From: Sarcina ventriculi
GTDB taxonomy: Bacteria > Bacillota > Clostridia > Clostridiales > Clostridiaceae
DNA length: 64,000 bases
Assembly (NCBI RefSeq): GCF_900456775.1
Contig: NZ_UAUL01000009.1
Coordinates: 164,833 to 228,832 of the forward strand
Reading direction: 5' to 3'
The notes under the pieces are model-generated. The model ran no database searches, had not been told where the DNA came from, and saw only the letters and a program-made list of their open reading frames with translations. Positions 36,102 to 44,678 of the stretch are shown here, piece by piece. A program made the translations under genes and the position numbers. Each line of letters begins with the position of its first letter. Position 1 is the first letter of the stretch.

Positions 36102-36185
36102 GTTGATTTTAGATAACTTTTAATAATTAGTATTATTTTTAAAAATTTTAATTTTACATATTTTCAGTTTTTATCTAAAATCAAC
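36102..36185. repeat. 15-bp perfect inverted repeat with 54-bp AT-rich centre
   Basis: GTTGATTTTAGATAA (36102-36116) recurs inverted at 36171-36185, separated by 54 AT-rich bases with no ORF. It lies in the 248-base gap between the DD-carboxypeptidase promoter and the acyP stop. It could be a long-loop terminator for acyP, or the ends of a tiny mobile-element remnant. Nothing else is seen in this gap. Confidence 0.5.
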
Positions 36186-36249
36186 TATTAATGAAGTTTG
36201 TTAAAGACAAAATATTTAAAAGAAACTTATATATAGAATGTGTTAGGTG

Positions 36250-36522
36250 TTATTGTATAAAAAATTTTTTCTCTTTAGGTATTAGGGTAAGTTCTTCTTC
36301 AAATATGTTAGATACTCTACAAAACCTATTTCCTTTAGATATTAAATAACGAAATTCAATAATTTTTTCGTAAGATCCTTGAACTTCTATTAAAACATCT
36401 CCATTATCTAAATTTTTAGCAAAACCAGTTAAATTGTTTAATGATTTAGCAGTCATTTGGCAAAAAAACCTAAAGCCAACTCCTTGAACTTTTCCTTGTA
36501 CTAAAAATCGTTTTCTTATCAA
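36250..36522 (-). CDS. acyP: Acylphosphatase
   Basis: A 90-residue acylphosphatase that hydrolyses carboxyl-phosphate bonds such as acetyl- or carbamoyl-phosphate. The signature VQGKVQGVGFRFFCQ (about 8-22) contains the phosphate-binding loop and catalytic Arg, and GFAKNLDNGDVLIEVQG (about 34-50) contains the catalytic Asn. AAAGGAGGG precedes the ATG on the minus strand. It is a single gene. Confidence 0.95.
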   Translation of the reverse strand: MIRKRFLVQGKVQGVGFRFFCQMTAKSLNNLTGFAKNLDNGDVLIEVQGSYEKIIEFRYLISKGNRFCRVSNIFEEELTLIPKEKKFFIQ

Positions 36523-36635
36523 TAAAAACCCTCCTTTTATATAATTATAACAATGTAAATTTTTTTAAACAACTTAAAACTTAATTTGAAATTTTTAAGT
36601 AATAATACATATATTATATAAAAATAAGCAAAATA

Positions 36636-36663
36636 AGCGTATCAAAAAAATAATTGATACGCT
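36636..36663 (-). terminator. Terminator of the XRE/cupin regulator gene
   Basis: A perfect 10-bp stem (36636-36645 with 36654-36663) lies five bases beyond the regulator stop and, read on the minus strand, continues into T-rich sequence. Confidence 0.8.
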
Positions 36664-36668
36664 AAAAA

Positions 36669-37208
36669 TTAAAATGAAGGTGGAGTACTTATCCAAATAA
36701 CTTTAGCATTCACTTTACCACAATTGGATATATAGTGGTCAGCTTTTGGCTTAAAGTAGAAACTTTCACCTTTTTTTACTTTACTTTTTTTATCACCTAA
36801 GTGAAGATAAATACTTCCATTTAGTACATAACCAAACTCTTCGCCTTCATGGGGTTCTTCTAATATATAATGACCTCCTGGCTCTATATTAATCATTATT
36901 GGTTCCATTTGATTTTTTTGTGCATTAGGAATTAGCCACATAAGTTTATATTTAAATTCTGTATTTTCAGTTTCAAACATATCATTTTTTGAGAATACAA
37001 TCTTTTCGTTAGAAGCTTCGCTAAAAAATTCATTAAGATTTGTTCCTAAAATATCTAAAATGTCTATTAATGTAGCTATAGAAGGAGAGGTAAGGTCATT
37101 TTCTAATTGAGATATAAATCCTTTTGAAAGTTCACATCTATTAGCTAATTCCTCTTGAGTTAGCTGTTTTTCTACTCTTAGCCTTTTAATTTTTTCACCG
37201 ATTTGCAT
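36669..37208 (-). CDS. XRE-family regulator with cupin sensor domain
   Basis: A 179-residue transcription factor. Residues 1-65 form an XRE helix-turn-helix (EKIKRLRVEKQLTQEELANR, then SKGFISQLENDLTSPSIATL). Residues about 105-179 form a cupin with PHEGEEFGYVLNGS (about 123) and GESFYFKPKADHYISN (about 148). The fusion is typical of PuuR-type regulators of polyamine or amino-acid metabolism. A split inverted repeat TACACT (37241) / AGTGTA (37274) upstream could be its own operator. The divergent neighbour at 37420 may be a target; this is inference. Confidence 0.9.
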   Translation of the reverse strand: MQIGEKIKRLRVEKQLTQEELANRCELSKGFISQLENDLTSPSIATLIDILDILGTNLNEFFSEASNEKIVFSKNDMFETENTEFKYKLMWLIPNAQKNQMEPIMINIEPGGHYILEEPHEGEEFGYVLNGSIYLHLGDKKSKVKKGESFYFKPKADHYISNCGKVNAKVIWISTPPSF

Positions 37209-37419
37209 GGGTATCCCCCTTGTATATAGTAGTTCTACAATACACTAAATAGTCTTTAAAATAATTTGCATTAAGTGTAGAGGTATATTTAATTATATTA
37301 TATTATTATAATATGTTTTTCAAGTGATTAATTAAAGATTGAAATGTTTTACTATCTTATGTTTTTGGTATAATATCTAAGTAAGCTTTAGAATTAAATT
37401 AAAAGAATGGTGTGATAAC

Positions 37420-38508
37420 ATGAATATTAATGACATATTTTATAGGAGAGATGGTAAAAAAATATATATAAAAAAACCTGACTTAATAGAACTTAGTTAC
37501 ACACAAAGGCTTTGGAATGATACAGATACTATGGCTGATGTGGGAAAAGTTGTAGATTTCCCAAGATATAAATGGGAAACCTTTTATAAAAGAAGTGTTA
37601 ATCCGACAGATGGAAAAAATTTTTATTGCCTCGTATATACTCATGATAATACTCCTATTGGAGAAGTTGGATTTCATGGATATGATATTCCAACTAAAAC
37701 TGCAAGATTAAATATAAGAATAGAAAATGTATTTAGGGGAAAAGGATACGGTAAGGAGGCATTAGATTTAATTTTAGACTATTTCTTTCAAGAATTTGGA
37801 GGAGAATATATATTAGAAAGTTTAAAAGATGATACATATAAAGAATTTATCGAAAAAGAAGGTTTTAAATTTGTAAGTAAAAATAAGGTTGAAAGTATTT
37901 ATAGATTATCAAAAAGAAATTACTTAGCAAAAAGTATTATAAAAACTAGAAAAGTTGGAATTATGCTTTATGATGGAGTAAGTACAAGCAATGTTACAAC
38001 TGTTATAAATTTATTTGATAAAATAAATAAAATTTTGAATAAAGAGATATTTTCAATAACAACAATTGGAACTAAAGAGAAATTTAAAGATAAATTAGAT
38101 ATTGTAAACCTTAATGTAAAAGAAATATTAACACAAGATTTTAAACAAGATTTTCAGATTCTTATAATGCCATCTACTAACAATATGGACTTTCTTAATG
38201 ATGAAATAATTTTTGATAATTTACATAACATTGTGGATAGATGTGATATAATTTTAGCCTGTAATGAAGGAGTGATTCCACTTATATTAACAGACCTTTT
38301 AAGTGGTCTTATGGTATCACTTCCAAAGAAATATGAAGAAAAATTAAAGGAATATTTATCATCATCTATAATAAGTGATAAAAATATAGTTGATAATGGT
38401 AAAATAATATTGTTTAATGGAAATGATGATATAACATCTGGTTGTTTATATTTGATAAAAAGATTATGTGGAGAGGGAATGTATAAAGCATTATTATCAG
38501 GAGTATAA
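37420..38508 (+). CDS. GNAT acetyltransferase fused to DJ-1/PfpI-like domain
   Basis: A two-domain 362-residue protein. Residues about 14-165 are a RimJ/RimL-type GNAT N-acetyltransferase (WNDTDTMADVG, then IRIENVFRGKGYGKEALDL at about 96-114 for acetyl-CoA binding). Residues about 183-362 start RKVGIMLYDGVSTSNVTTVI and resemble the glutamine-amidotransferase-like DJ-1/PfpI fold, with LACNEGVIPLILTDLL (about 284) at the nucleophile-elbow position. The cysteine is present but its surroundings are not canonical. Substrates are unknown. A 211-base gap separates it from the divergent regulator. Confidence 0.8.
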   Translation: MNINDIFYRRDGKKIYIKKPDLIELSYTQRLWNDTDTMADVGKVVDFPRYKWETFYKRSVNPTDGKNFYCLVYTHDNTPIGEVGFHGYDIPTKTARLNIRIENVFRGKGYGKEALDLILDYFFQEFGGEYILESLKDDTYKEFIEKEGFKFVSKNKVESIYRLSKRNYLAKSIIKTRKVGIMLYDGVSTSNVTTVINLFDKINKILNKEIFSITTIGTKEKFKDKLDIVNLNVKEILTQDFKQDFQILIMPSTNNMDFLNDEIIFDNLHNIVDRCDIILACNEGVIPLILTDLLSGLMVSLPKKYEEKLKEYLSSSIISDKNIVDNGKIILFNGNDDITSGCLYLIKRLCGEGMYKALLSGV

Positions 38509-38546
38509 GACTATACGTTTTAAAATATTAGGGGGAGTAAAATATA

Positions 38547-38939
38547 ATGATATATATTTTTTTAGAAAATGATAAAAAAGGAAATATAATATTTAAAGCT
38601 AAAATAGATGAAGAATTAAAGGAAAATAAAATAATAAAAAGAATCCTTATGGAAAGTAAATTTTTAAAGAAAGAATCTCTATATAATATCCCTATGAAAT
38701 TTTTATTACCCCTTTTAAATAATTTTCCTAAGGAATATTTAAATATAAGTGAAAGTAGCTTAAATGCATTTTTGGAATTTTCAGACGAATATGATGAAAA
38801 CTTTTATTATACTCATAAGGCAAATTCAAAATATATGAATAAATGGATAGAGAATGGATGTCCTAAAATATATAAGACAATTATAGATAAAGAGAGTTTA
38901 TCCATATCCAAAAGTGTTGCATTTGAGAGAATTTTATAA
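38547..38939 (+). CDS. Hypothetical protein
   Basis: A 130-residue protein that I do not recognise. It opens with a possible beta strand pair (MIYIFLENDKKGNIIFKAKI), followed by helical, Lys/Glu/Leu/Asn-rich sequence. No signal peptide or membrane helix is seen. TAGGGGGAG precedes the ATG, so it is probably expressed. It is 38 bases downstream of the GNAT/DJ-1 gene, probably in the same transcript, and ends at a shared terminator. Confidence 0.7.
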   Translation: MIYIFLENDKKGNIIFKAKIDEELKENKIIKRILMESKFLKKESLYNIPMKFLLPLLNNFPKEYLNISESSLNAFLEFSDEYDENFYYTHKANSKYMNKWIENGCPKIYKTIIDKESLSISKSVAFERIL

Positions 38940-38944
38940 GACAT

Positions 38945-38990
38945 AAAAAATACTACACATAAGAATTTAATGTGTAGTATTTTTTTATAA
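38945..38990. terminator. Bidirectional terminator before PBP1A
   Basis: A 16-bp perfect stem (38945-38960 with 38970-38985) has an A-run and T-run on its two sides. It serves the convergent hypothetical and PBP1A genes. Confidence 0.93.
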
Positions 38991-38994
38991 TATT

Positions 38995-41142
38995 TTAATT
39001 ATGCTCATCCGTGCAGTAGGTTGTAGGCTCATTTCCAGATGAAAATACTTCACTATGAACATTTGGAAGACAAGATGATGTAGGAAGTAATCCAGATTCA
39101 TCGCAAACTTTAACTGATACAGTGCTATTTGGACCAGTTATTTCTTTGTAAGACAATCCTTCATGAGCAACATTCATTATTTTGCCCCAAAGAGGAGCAG
39201 CAACTTTTCCAGCACCACCATTCATACTAATATCATTATTAGCATAACCAATCCAAACTGCTGCAGAATAATATGGTGTAAGCCCTGCGAACCAATAATC
39301 TTTATTGCTAGTTGTAGTTCCAGTTTTTCCAGCAGTAGGCATATTAGCAACCTTAGCGCCTTGTGCAGAATAAGTTAACGGTCCTTTTAACATATCATAA
39401 AGAATATATGCAGTTTCAGGAGATAGAACTTGAGTTGTTTTTGCAGTATTATCTATTAAGACATTACCGTTTCTATCTAAAACTTTAGTATAAAGAATAG
39501 GATCGGTTTTAACTCCATTATTTCCAAAAGCTCCATAGGCAGCAGCTAAAGTAAATACATTGCTTCCATCTGGGTCTTTAGGGTCGTTTGTAAATTGTCC
39601 TAGAGCAACAGATGAGGCATTTAATCTAGAGTTTTCACCATAGATTAAACCAAATTTTTCTCCATATGATATAGCATTATTTAATCCAACTTTTGTTATA
39701 GTTTTTATAGCAACTAGATTGCTAGAAATCCTAAGAGCTTCTCTAACTGTTAAATTACCATTATAACTTCTGCTTTCATTTTGAGGTTGAAAGCCACGTT
39801 CATATCCAGCTTTTTTTATTTCATCAGATGTTAAAGGTGAATCACTTATAATACTGCTAGCTCCTAATATTTTAAGGTCAATTGCAGGAGCATAAGCTGT
39901 AAGTGGCTTAGCAGTAGAACCTATTGATTTTAAAGTATCATATGCTCTATTTAAAGACATTTGAGGTTGGTTTCCACGTCCCCCAATTAAAGCTTTAACT
40001 TCCCCAGTTCTATAATCCATAATTGATGCAGCTGCTTGAAGTTTAGGTATACCATTTTCATCTACGGTTTCAACGCCACCTTTAAAAGCTATAGTATAGT
40101 TTGAAGAATTATCTAAAATTTCTTGTACATTATTTTGAAGGTCTGTATCCATAGTTGTATATATTTTCAAACCACCGCCTGTAATAAGACGATTAGCTTC
40201 CTCTTCTGTATATTTTAATTTTTCAATAAGTGTTTCTTTTACTTGATTAATAGCAGGGCGAGTAAACCATTCATATTGCATCTCACTATTAACACTACTT
40301 GGAGTAAATTTAAGCAATCCATTGTCCAAATCAGATATTGCTTGTGTATATTCATCTTGCTTTATATATCCAAGCTCTAGCATCTTGCCTAAAACAGTTT
40401 TAGTTCTTTTAATATAGCGCTCAGGATTTTCTTGATTTGCAGAAGATAAAGCATCATAAGTGGTTGGAGCCTGAGTAATACCAGCTATATAAGCACATTC
40501 TATAAGGTTTAAATCTGATACATCCTTACTAAAGAATCTAATTGAGGCAGCTTGGACACCGTATACAGAGCCACCTAAAGGTATAGTATTTAAGTAAGTA
40601 GTTAAAATTTCATCTTTACTTAGTTCCCTTTCAAGACCTAAAGCAAGGTAAGCTTCTTTAATTTTTCTTGTAATCGTACTTTCATCAGTTAAAAGTGTAT
40701 TTTTTATTAATTGTTGAGTTAAAGTAGAACCGCCGTGAAATGTTGATTTACCTTGTAATTTAGTTTTTACGTTATTAACCAATGCACCTAATATTCTTTT
40801 AACATCAATTCCCTTGTGTTCGTAGAATCTTTCATCTTCTATAGATACATAAGCATTTTTTAGGTTTTTAGGAATTTCAGAAGAATCAATAACATAACGT
40901 TGACTAGTTGTTACATAATTAGTAATAAAATTGCCTTTATCATCATATAGAGTTGTTGTTTCGCTAGGTTCTAAAATAGCATTTACATCAAGGTCAGGGG
41001 CACTTTTAATAACAGCAAAGGCGTAGCCACTAACAGATGTAATTAAAATAACAATAAAAATTAGAAACGTTAAAAAAATTTTTTTAAAAATTTTCTTGAG
41101 TTTTGAGTCTTTTTTTACAAAAGTACTATTTTTTTCAGACAT
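38995..41142 (-). CDS. Class A penicillin-binding protein 1A
   Basis: A bifunctional peptidoglycan synthase. The 715 residues have a basic cytoplasmic N-terminus, one membrane helix (about 20-45), a glycosyltransferase domain with EDERFYEHKG (about 97-106) and GGSTLTQQLIKN (about 138-149), and a transpeptidase domain with STAKPLTAYAP (SxxK, about 408), SSNLVAIK (SxN, about 469) and GKTGTTTSNKDYWFAG (KTG, about 604). All catalytic residues appear intact. The C-terminus is short and lacks a long disordered tail. AGGAGG precedes the ATG on the minus strand. Confidence 0.96.
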   Translation of the reverse strand: MSEKNSTFVKKDSKLKKIFKKIFLTFLIFIVILITSVSGYAFAVIKSAPDLDVNAILEPSETTTLYDDKGNFITNYVTTSQRYVIDSSEIPKNLKNAYVSIEDERFYEHKGIDVKRILGALVNNVKTKLQGKSTFHGGSTLTQQLIKNTLLTDESTITRKIKEAYLALGLERELSKDEILTTYLNTIPLGGSVYGVQAASIRFFSKDVSDLNLIECAYIAGITQAPTTYDALSSANQENPERYIKRTKTVLGKMLELGYIKQDEYTQAISDLDNGLLKFTPSSVNSEMQYEWFTRPAINQVKETLIEKLKYTEEEANRLITGGGLKIYTTMDTDLQNNVQEILDNSSNYTIAFKGGVETVDENGIPKLQAAASIMDYRTGEVKALIGGRGNQPQMSLNRAYDTLKSIGSTAKPLTAYAPAIDLKILGASSIISDSPLTSDEIKKAGYERGFQPQNESRSYNGNLTVREALRISSNLVAIKTITKVGLNNAISYGEKFGLIYGENSRLNASSVALGQFTNDPKDPDGSNVFTLAAAYGAFGNNGVKTDPILYTKVLDRNGNVLIDNTAKTTQVLSPETAYILYDMLKGPLTYSAQGAKVANMPTAGKTGTTTSNKDYWFAGLTPYYSAAVWIGYANNDISMNGGAGKVAAPLWGKIMNVAHEGLSYKEITGPNSTVSVKVCDESGLLPTSSCLPNVHSEVFSSGNEPTTYCTDEHN

Positions 41143-41300
41143 AATTCCTCCTAAGTTTTGTTATACAACAAATACTCTTAACAAAAAATATAAAAATAAC
41201 CATATATAATAATATATTCTATTATAGCATAATAATTATATGAGTAAATAAAATTTTACATAACTCAAAAGTAATTTAGTTTTAAAATATGAGGTGAAAG

Positions 41301-41963
41301 TTGTATAACAGAACTCCTATAAAGAAAAGAAAAAGTTTAAAAAAGGTAAAAATAAGATTTTTGATAATTATTATATGTACTTTAATTATTTTTATTTTTT
41401 ACTCAATTAATAAAAATTTAAGTCCAGCTATTATTGCAGTTGCTGATTCAGAACTTAGGGCTAGAACGCTAGACATAATAAATACAAATATACAGACAAT
41501 ATATGATGAAGAATTTAAGGATATTGATTTAGTAAGTGTAGAGAAGGATTCCAATGATAAAATAGTTATGGTAAAGGCTGATACTGTAAGGTTAAATACT
41601 TTAGCTACTAAAATTTCTTTAAAAGGCCAAGATGAATTAGAGAAAATGGGTAAAGTAGGGTTTAAAATACCACTAGGATATGTGAGTAAAGTTTCAATTT
41701 TAAGTTATTTAGGACCAGATATAATAGTAAAGATGAGACCAATAGGGAGAGTTGAAGTATCATATGAATCCGTTTTTGAATCAGCAGGAATAAATCAAAC
41801 AAGACTTAAAATTTACATGAATGTAAAAAGCACTATGCAAATAATACTACCATTTGAAAGTCGTGATTTAGAAGTTGTAAATAATGTTCCAGTATGTGAA
41901 ACTATAATAGTTGGAGAAATTCCAAGGACTATCTTAGGAAGTGATGTTTTAAGTAATAAATAA
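41301..41963 (+). CDS. yunB: Sporulation protein YunB
   Basis: YunB is a sigma-E-controlled sporulation protein needed for spore formation in Bacillus. The 220-residue protein has a basic N-terminus, one membrane helix (about 20-38), and the family start SPAIIAVADSELRARTLDII (about 44-63). The C-terminus has the conserved VPVCETIIVGEIP (about 198). The start is TTG after ATGAGGTGAAAG. It is divergent from PBP1A. A large inverted repeat follows the stop. Confidence 0.9.
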   Translation: MYNRTPIKKRKSLKKVKIRFLIIIICTLIIFIFYSINKNLSPAIIAVADSELRARTLDIINTNIQTIYDEEFKDIDLVSVEKDSNDKIVMVKADTVRLNTLATKISLKGQDELEKMGKVGFKIPLGYVSKVSILSYLGPDIIVKMRPIGRVEVSYESVFESAGINQTRLKIYMNVKSTMQIILPFESRDLEVVNNVPVCETIIVGEIPRTILGSDVLSNK

Positions 41964-41966
41964 GAA

Positions 41967-42027
41967 GGTTGTACCATTTGCGTATAAAACAGATATCTAT
42001 AATGTTTTATACGCAAATGGTACAACC
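41967..42027. repeat. 25-bp perfect inverted repeat (11-base loop)
   Basis: The arms at 41967-41991 and 42003-42027 are exact reverse complements, beginning GGTTGTACCATTTGCG on the left. The structure lies between the convergent yunB and hpt genes. It is much longer than other terminators here and is not followed by a T-run on either strand. A bidirectional terminator without U-tract or a small repeat element are both possible. Confidence 0.7.
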
Positions 42028-42039
42028 AAGCTTTGAAAA

Positions 42040-42564
42040 TTATTTTTCCCAATTAAATATGTATGGAACGTTTCTATAATAATCACCATAATTTAATCCA
42101 TATCCAACCACAAATAAATCTTCAATTGTGAAGCAACAATAATCAGGAGTTAAATCAACCTTTCTTCTAGATGGCTTGTCTAAAAGAGTACAAGTTTTTA
42201 CGGATTTTGCGCCAAGTTTTTTAACGTGGTTTACTATAAATTCCATTGTGTAACCTGTATCCATAATATCATCAACTATAAGTACATCTAAACCTTCTAT
42301 ATTATCTGGTATATCATTTATTATTTTTATAGTTCCAGAACTTTCTTCAGAAGCACCATAGCTAGATGTAGTCATAAAACCTATTTGAGTTTTAGTATCT
42401 ATTGCTCTAACTAAGTCAGCTGCAAATATAAAACTTCCTCTTAATAAAGAAAGCACATAAAGGTTTTTATCTTTATAGTCATTAGTTAATATTTCACCTA
42501 TTTTGCTTATTTCAGATTTTATTTGTTCTTCAGTAAGCAAAATATTTCTGTTTTTATCTTCCAT
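42040..42564 (-). CDS. hpt: Hypoxanthine phosphoribosyltransferase
   Basis: Hpt converts hypoxanthine or guanine and PRPP to IMP or GMP. The 174-residue protein shows the N-terminal YVLSLLRGSFIFAADLVRA, the PRPP-binding loop VLIVDDIMDTGYT (about 96-108), and a C-terminal DLFVVGYGLNYGDYYRNVPYI (quoted across about 148-168; hood residues). All motifs are present. GGAGGAC precedes the ATG on the minus strand. It is a single gene divergent from hflX. Confidence 0.97.
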   Translation of the reverse strand: MEDKNRNILLTEEQIKSEISKIGEILTNDYKDKNLYVLSLLRGSFIFAADLVRAIDTKTQIGFMTTSSYGASEESSGTIKIINDIPDNIEGLDVLIVDDIMDTGYTMEFIVNHVKKLGAKSVKTCTLLDKPSRRKVDLTPDYCCFTIEDLFVVGYGLNYGDYYRNVPYIFNWEK

Positions 42565-42673
42565 TTTGTCCTCCTTAGGAAAGTATCACTCTTGTTTACA
42601 ATATTGTATTTATAGTATAAAATTAAATGAAAATTGTCAAGAATAATATAGTATAGATATGAGGTGATTTTTC

Positions 42674-44461
42674 GTGATATATGGAAATGTTGATGGAATA
42701 AAAGACAGTATTTTAAAAGAATTAGAAAATATATATGATATGATAGTTCCAAAGTATACTGTATGCACTTTAGATATAATAAATATAATAAGTAGGATTT
42801 CTTCTAATATAGAAAAAGAAGTAAGCGTTGGAATAGATAGAAAAGGAAAAGTTGTAAGTGTTGCAATTGGTGATTCTAATAGTGTTGAAATACCAATAAT
42901 AAATATAAATGAAAAAAAATTATCAGGTATTAGAATAATTCATACTCATCCAAATGGAATTGCAAATCTTTCAGCTCTAGATTTATCAGCACTTTTAAAA
43001 CTTAAGTTAGATTCTATAATGGCAGTTGCAATTATGGATGGTAATATAACAGATGCTTCTTTAGGATTTTGTTATGTTCAAGATAATACTTTAGTTGCAG
43101 AAGAATATTCAAATTTATCAATAGAGCAAAGTTTATCTTTAAACATATTAGATAAAATTCAACATATAGAAAGCTTAATAAAACAAAGTGATGTAGTTGA
43201 AGATAATAGTGAAAAGGCTATTTTAGTTGGAACAGATACGCAGGAGAGTTTGGTTGAATTAAAAGAACTTACAAAAGCGTGTGACATACCAGTTTTAGAT
43301 ACTGTTTTTCAAAATAGAAGTAAAATAGATCCAGCCTTTTATATAGGGAGAGGAAAAGTTTTAGAGATTGCAAATCTTAGACAAAAATTAAGAGCAAATC
43401 TTGTAATTTTTGATGATGAACTTTCAGGTTCTCAAGTTAGAAACTTAGAAGCTGCCCTTGGAGTTAAAGTTATAGATAGAACTACTTTAATTCTTGAGAT
43501 ATTTGCAAGGAGAGCAAAAACAAGAGAATCTAAAATACAGGTTGAACTTGCTCAGCTTAAATATAGATCATCAAGACTTATGGGGCTTGGAACTGTTTTA
43601 TCAAGAACTGGTGGTGGAATAGGTACAAGAGGCCCTGGAGAGAAAAAGTTAGAAACTGATAGACGTCATATAAGAGAAACAATTTATGATCTTCAACAAC
43701 AATTAAAGAAAATTAAAAAAACAAGGGAAGTTCAAAGGGAAAAGAGAACAAAGCAAAATATACCTCAGGTATCTTTAGTTGGGTATACTAATGCAGGAAA
43801 ATCAACTCTTAGAAATACTTTATGTGATATAGCATCATCAAAGGATGTTCAAGGAAAAGAAAATGTGTTTGAGGCTGATATGCTTTTTGCAACATTAGAT
43901 ACTACAACTAGAGCGATAAATCTTTTAGATAATAGACAAATAACTTTAACAGATACAGTAGGATTTGTTAATAAACTTCCTCATGAACTTGTAGAGGCTT
44001 TTAAATCAACTTTAGAAGAAGTAATTTTTTCAGATCTTTTATGTCATGTAGTTGATGTATCATCTAGCCATTTTAAGGAACAAATAGAATCTGTTGAAGG
44101 AGTTTTAGATGAACTTGGTGCTTTAGATAAGGCTAAAATGTTAGTTTTAAATAAGATTGATTTAGTAGATAGAAAAATTTTAGATGAAATAAAAGAGAAA
44201 TATTCAACTAGATATAAAGTTTTAGAAATTTCAGCAAGAGAAAGAATAAATTTAGATAAACTTTTAAAATTAATATCTGAGGAACTTCCATATACTTTAA
44301 AAACAGTGGAATATTTAATTCCATATACTGCTCAACAAACAGTAGCATTTTTACATAGAAACGCTAAGGTTTTAGAGGAGGATTATAGAGATAATGGAAC
44401 GTATGTAAAAGCCGATGTAGATGATGAAGTTTTAAATAAGTGTAAAGAGTTTGAAATATAA
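42674..44461 (+). CDS. hflX: GTPase HflX with N-terminal JAMM-motif domain
   Basis: HflX is a GTPase that splits stalled or hibernating ribosomes. This protein is 595 residues, about 170 longer than usual. The extra N-terminal region carries a JAMM/MPN metal site: Glu49 in EKEVSVGIDRKGKVV, then HTHPNGIANLSALD (90-103), an exact H-x-H-P-x6-S-x2-D. The standard HflX N-domain starts about residue 190 (ILVGTDTQESLVELKEL). The G domain has GYTNAGKST (about 371), DTVGFVNKLP and NKID. The start is GTG after GAGGTGA. No internal stop or frameshift separates the parts. Confidence 0.93.
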   Translation: MIYGNVDGIKDSILKELENIYDMIVPKYTVCTLDIINIISRISSNIEKEVSVGIDRKGKVVSVAIGDSNSVEIPIININEKKLSGIRIIHTHPNGIANLSALDLSALLKLKLDSIMAVAIMDGNITDASLGFCYVQDNTLVAEEYSNLSIEQSLSLNILDKIQHIESLIKQSDVVEDNSEKAILVGTDTQESLVELKELTKACDIPVLDTVFQNRSKIDPAFYIGRGKVLEIANLRQKLRANLVIFDDELSGSQVRNLEAALGVKVIDRTTLILEIFARRAKTRESKIQVELAQLKYRSSRLMGLGTVLSRTGGGIGTRGPGEKKLETDRRHIRETIYDLQQQLKKIKKTREVQREKRTKQNIPQVSLVGYTNAGKSTLRNTLCDIASSKDVQGKENVFEADMLFATLDTTTRAINLLDNRQITLTDTVGFVNKLPHELVEAFKSTLEEVIFSDLLCHVVDVSSSHFKEQIESVEGVLDELGALDKAKMLVLNKIDLVDRKILDEIKEKYSTRYKVLEISARERINLDKLLKLISEELPYTLKTVEYLIPYTAQQTVAFLHRNAKVLEEDYRDNGTYVKADVDDEVLNKCKEFEI

Positions 44462-44469
44462 AAAATATG

Positions 44470-44506
44470 AGCCTAGGACAGTTTTGTTTTAGGCTTGTTT
44501 GTTTTA
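44470..44506 (+). terminator. Terminator of hflX
   Basis: A stem of AGCCTA (44470-44475) with TAGGCT (44490-44495), extendable by two G-T, one A-T and one C-G pair, is followed by TGTTTGTTTT. Confidence 0.7.
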
Positions 44507-44543
44507 TGTTTAGCATAAAAAATCATAATAAGTCTTTTAAAGT

Positions 44544-44588
44544 AGTGTAAAGAATAGAGTTGTCCATTAAAGTGTAGAATAATATAAT
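44544..44588 (+). promoter_or_regulatory. Promoter of the MocR gene with direct repeats
   Basis: TTGTCC (44560-44565) and TATAAT (44583-44588) are spaced 17 bases. Direct repeats AGTGTAAAGAATA (44544) and AGTGTAGAATA (44571) flank the -35. MocR-type regulators commonly bind direct repeats at their own or adjacent promoters, so autoregulation is a reasonable inference. Confidence 0.6.
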
Positions 44589-44678
44589 ATAAATATTAGA
44601 TGAATTTAAACTTTGGAATATCAATGCCTTTAAGTTTCTAAGGTATGAAGAGTTGATATAGCATATAAAGGGGTTTTT

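Noticed and set aside
41813..42052. 79-codon minus-strand ORF covering the long inverted repeat
   Set aside because: It overlaps yunB and the repeat, has no ribosome site and no recognisable sequence.
42519..42752. 77-codon minus-strand ORF between hpt and hflX
   Set aside because: It crosses the hpt start and the hflX N-terminus. Both are conserved genes and the frame has no supporting signals.
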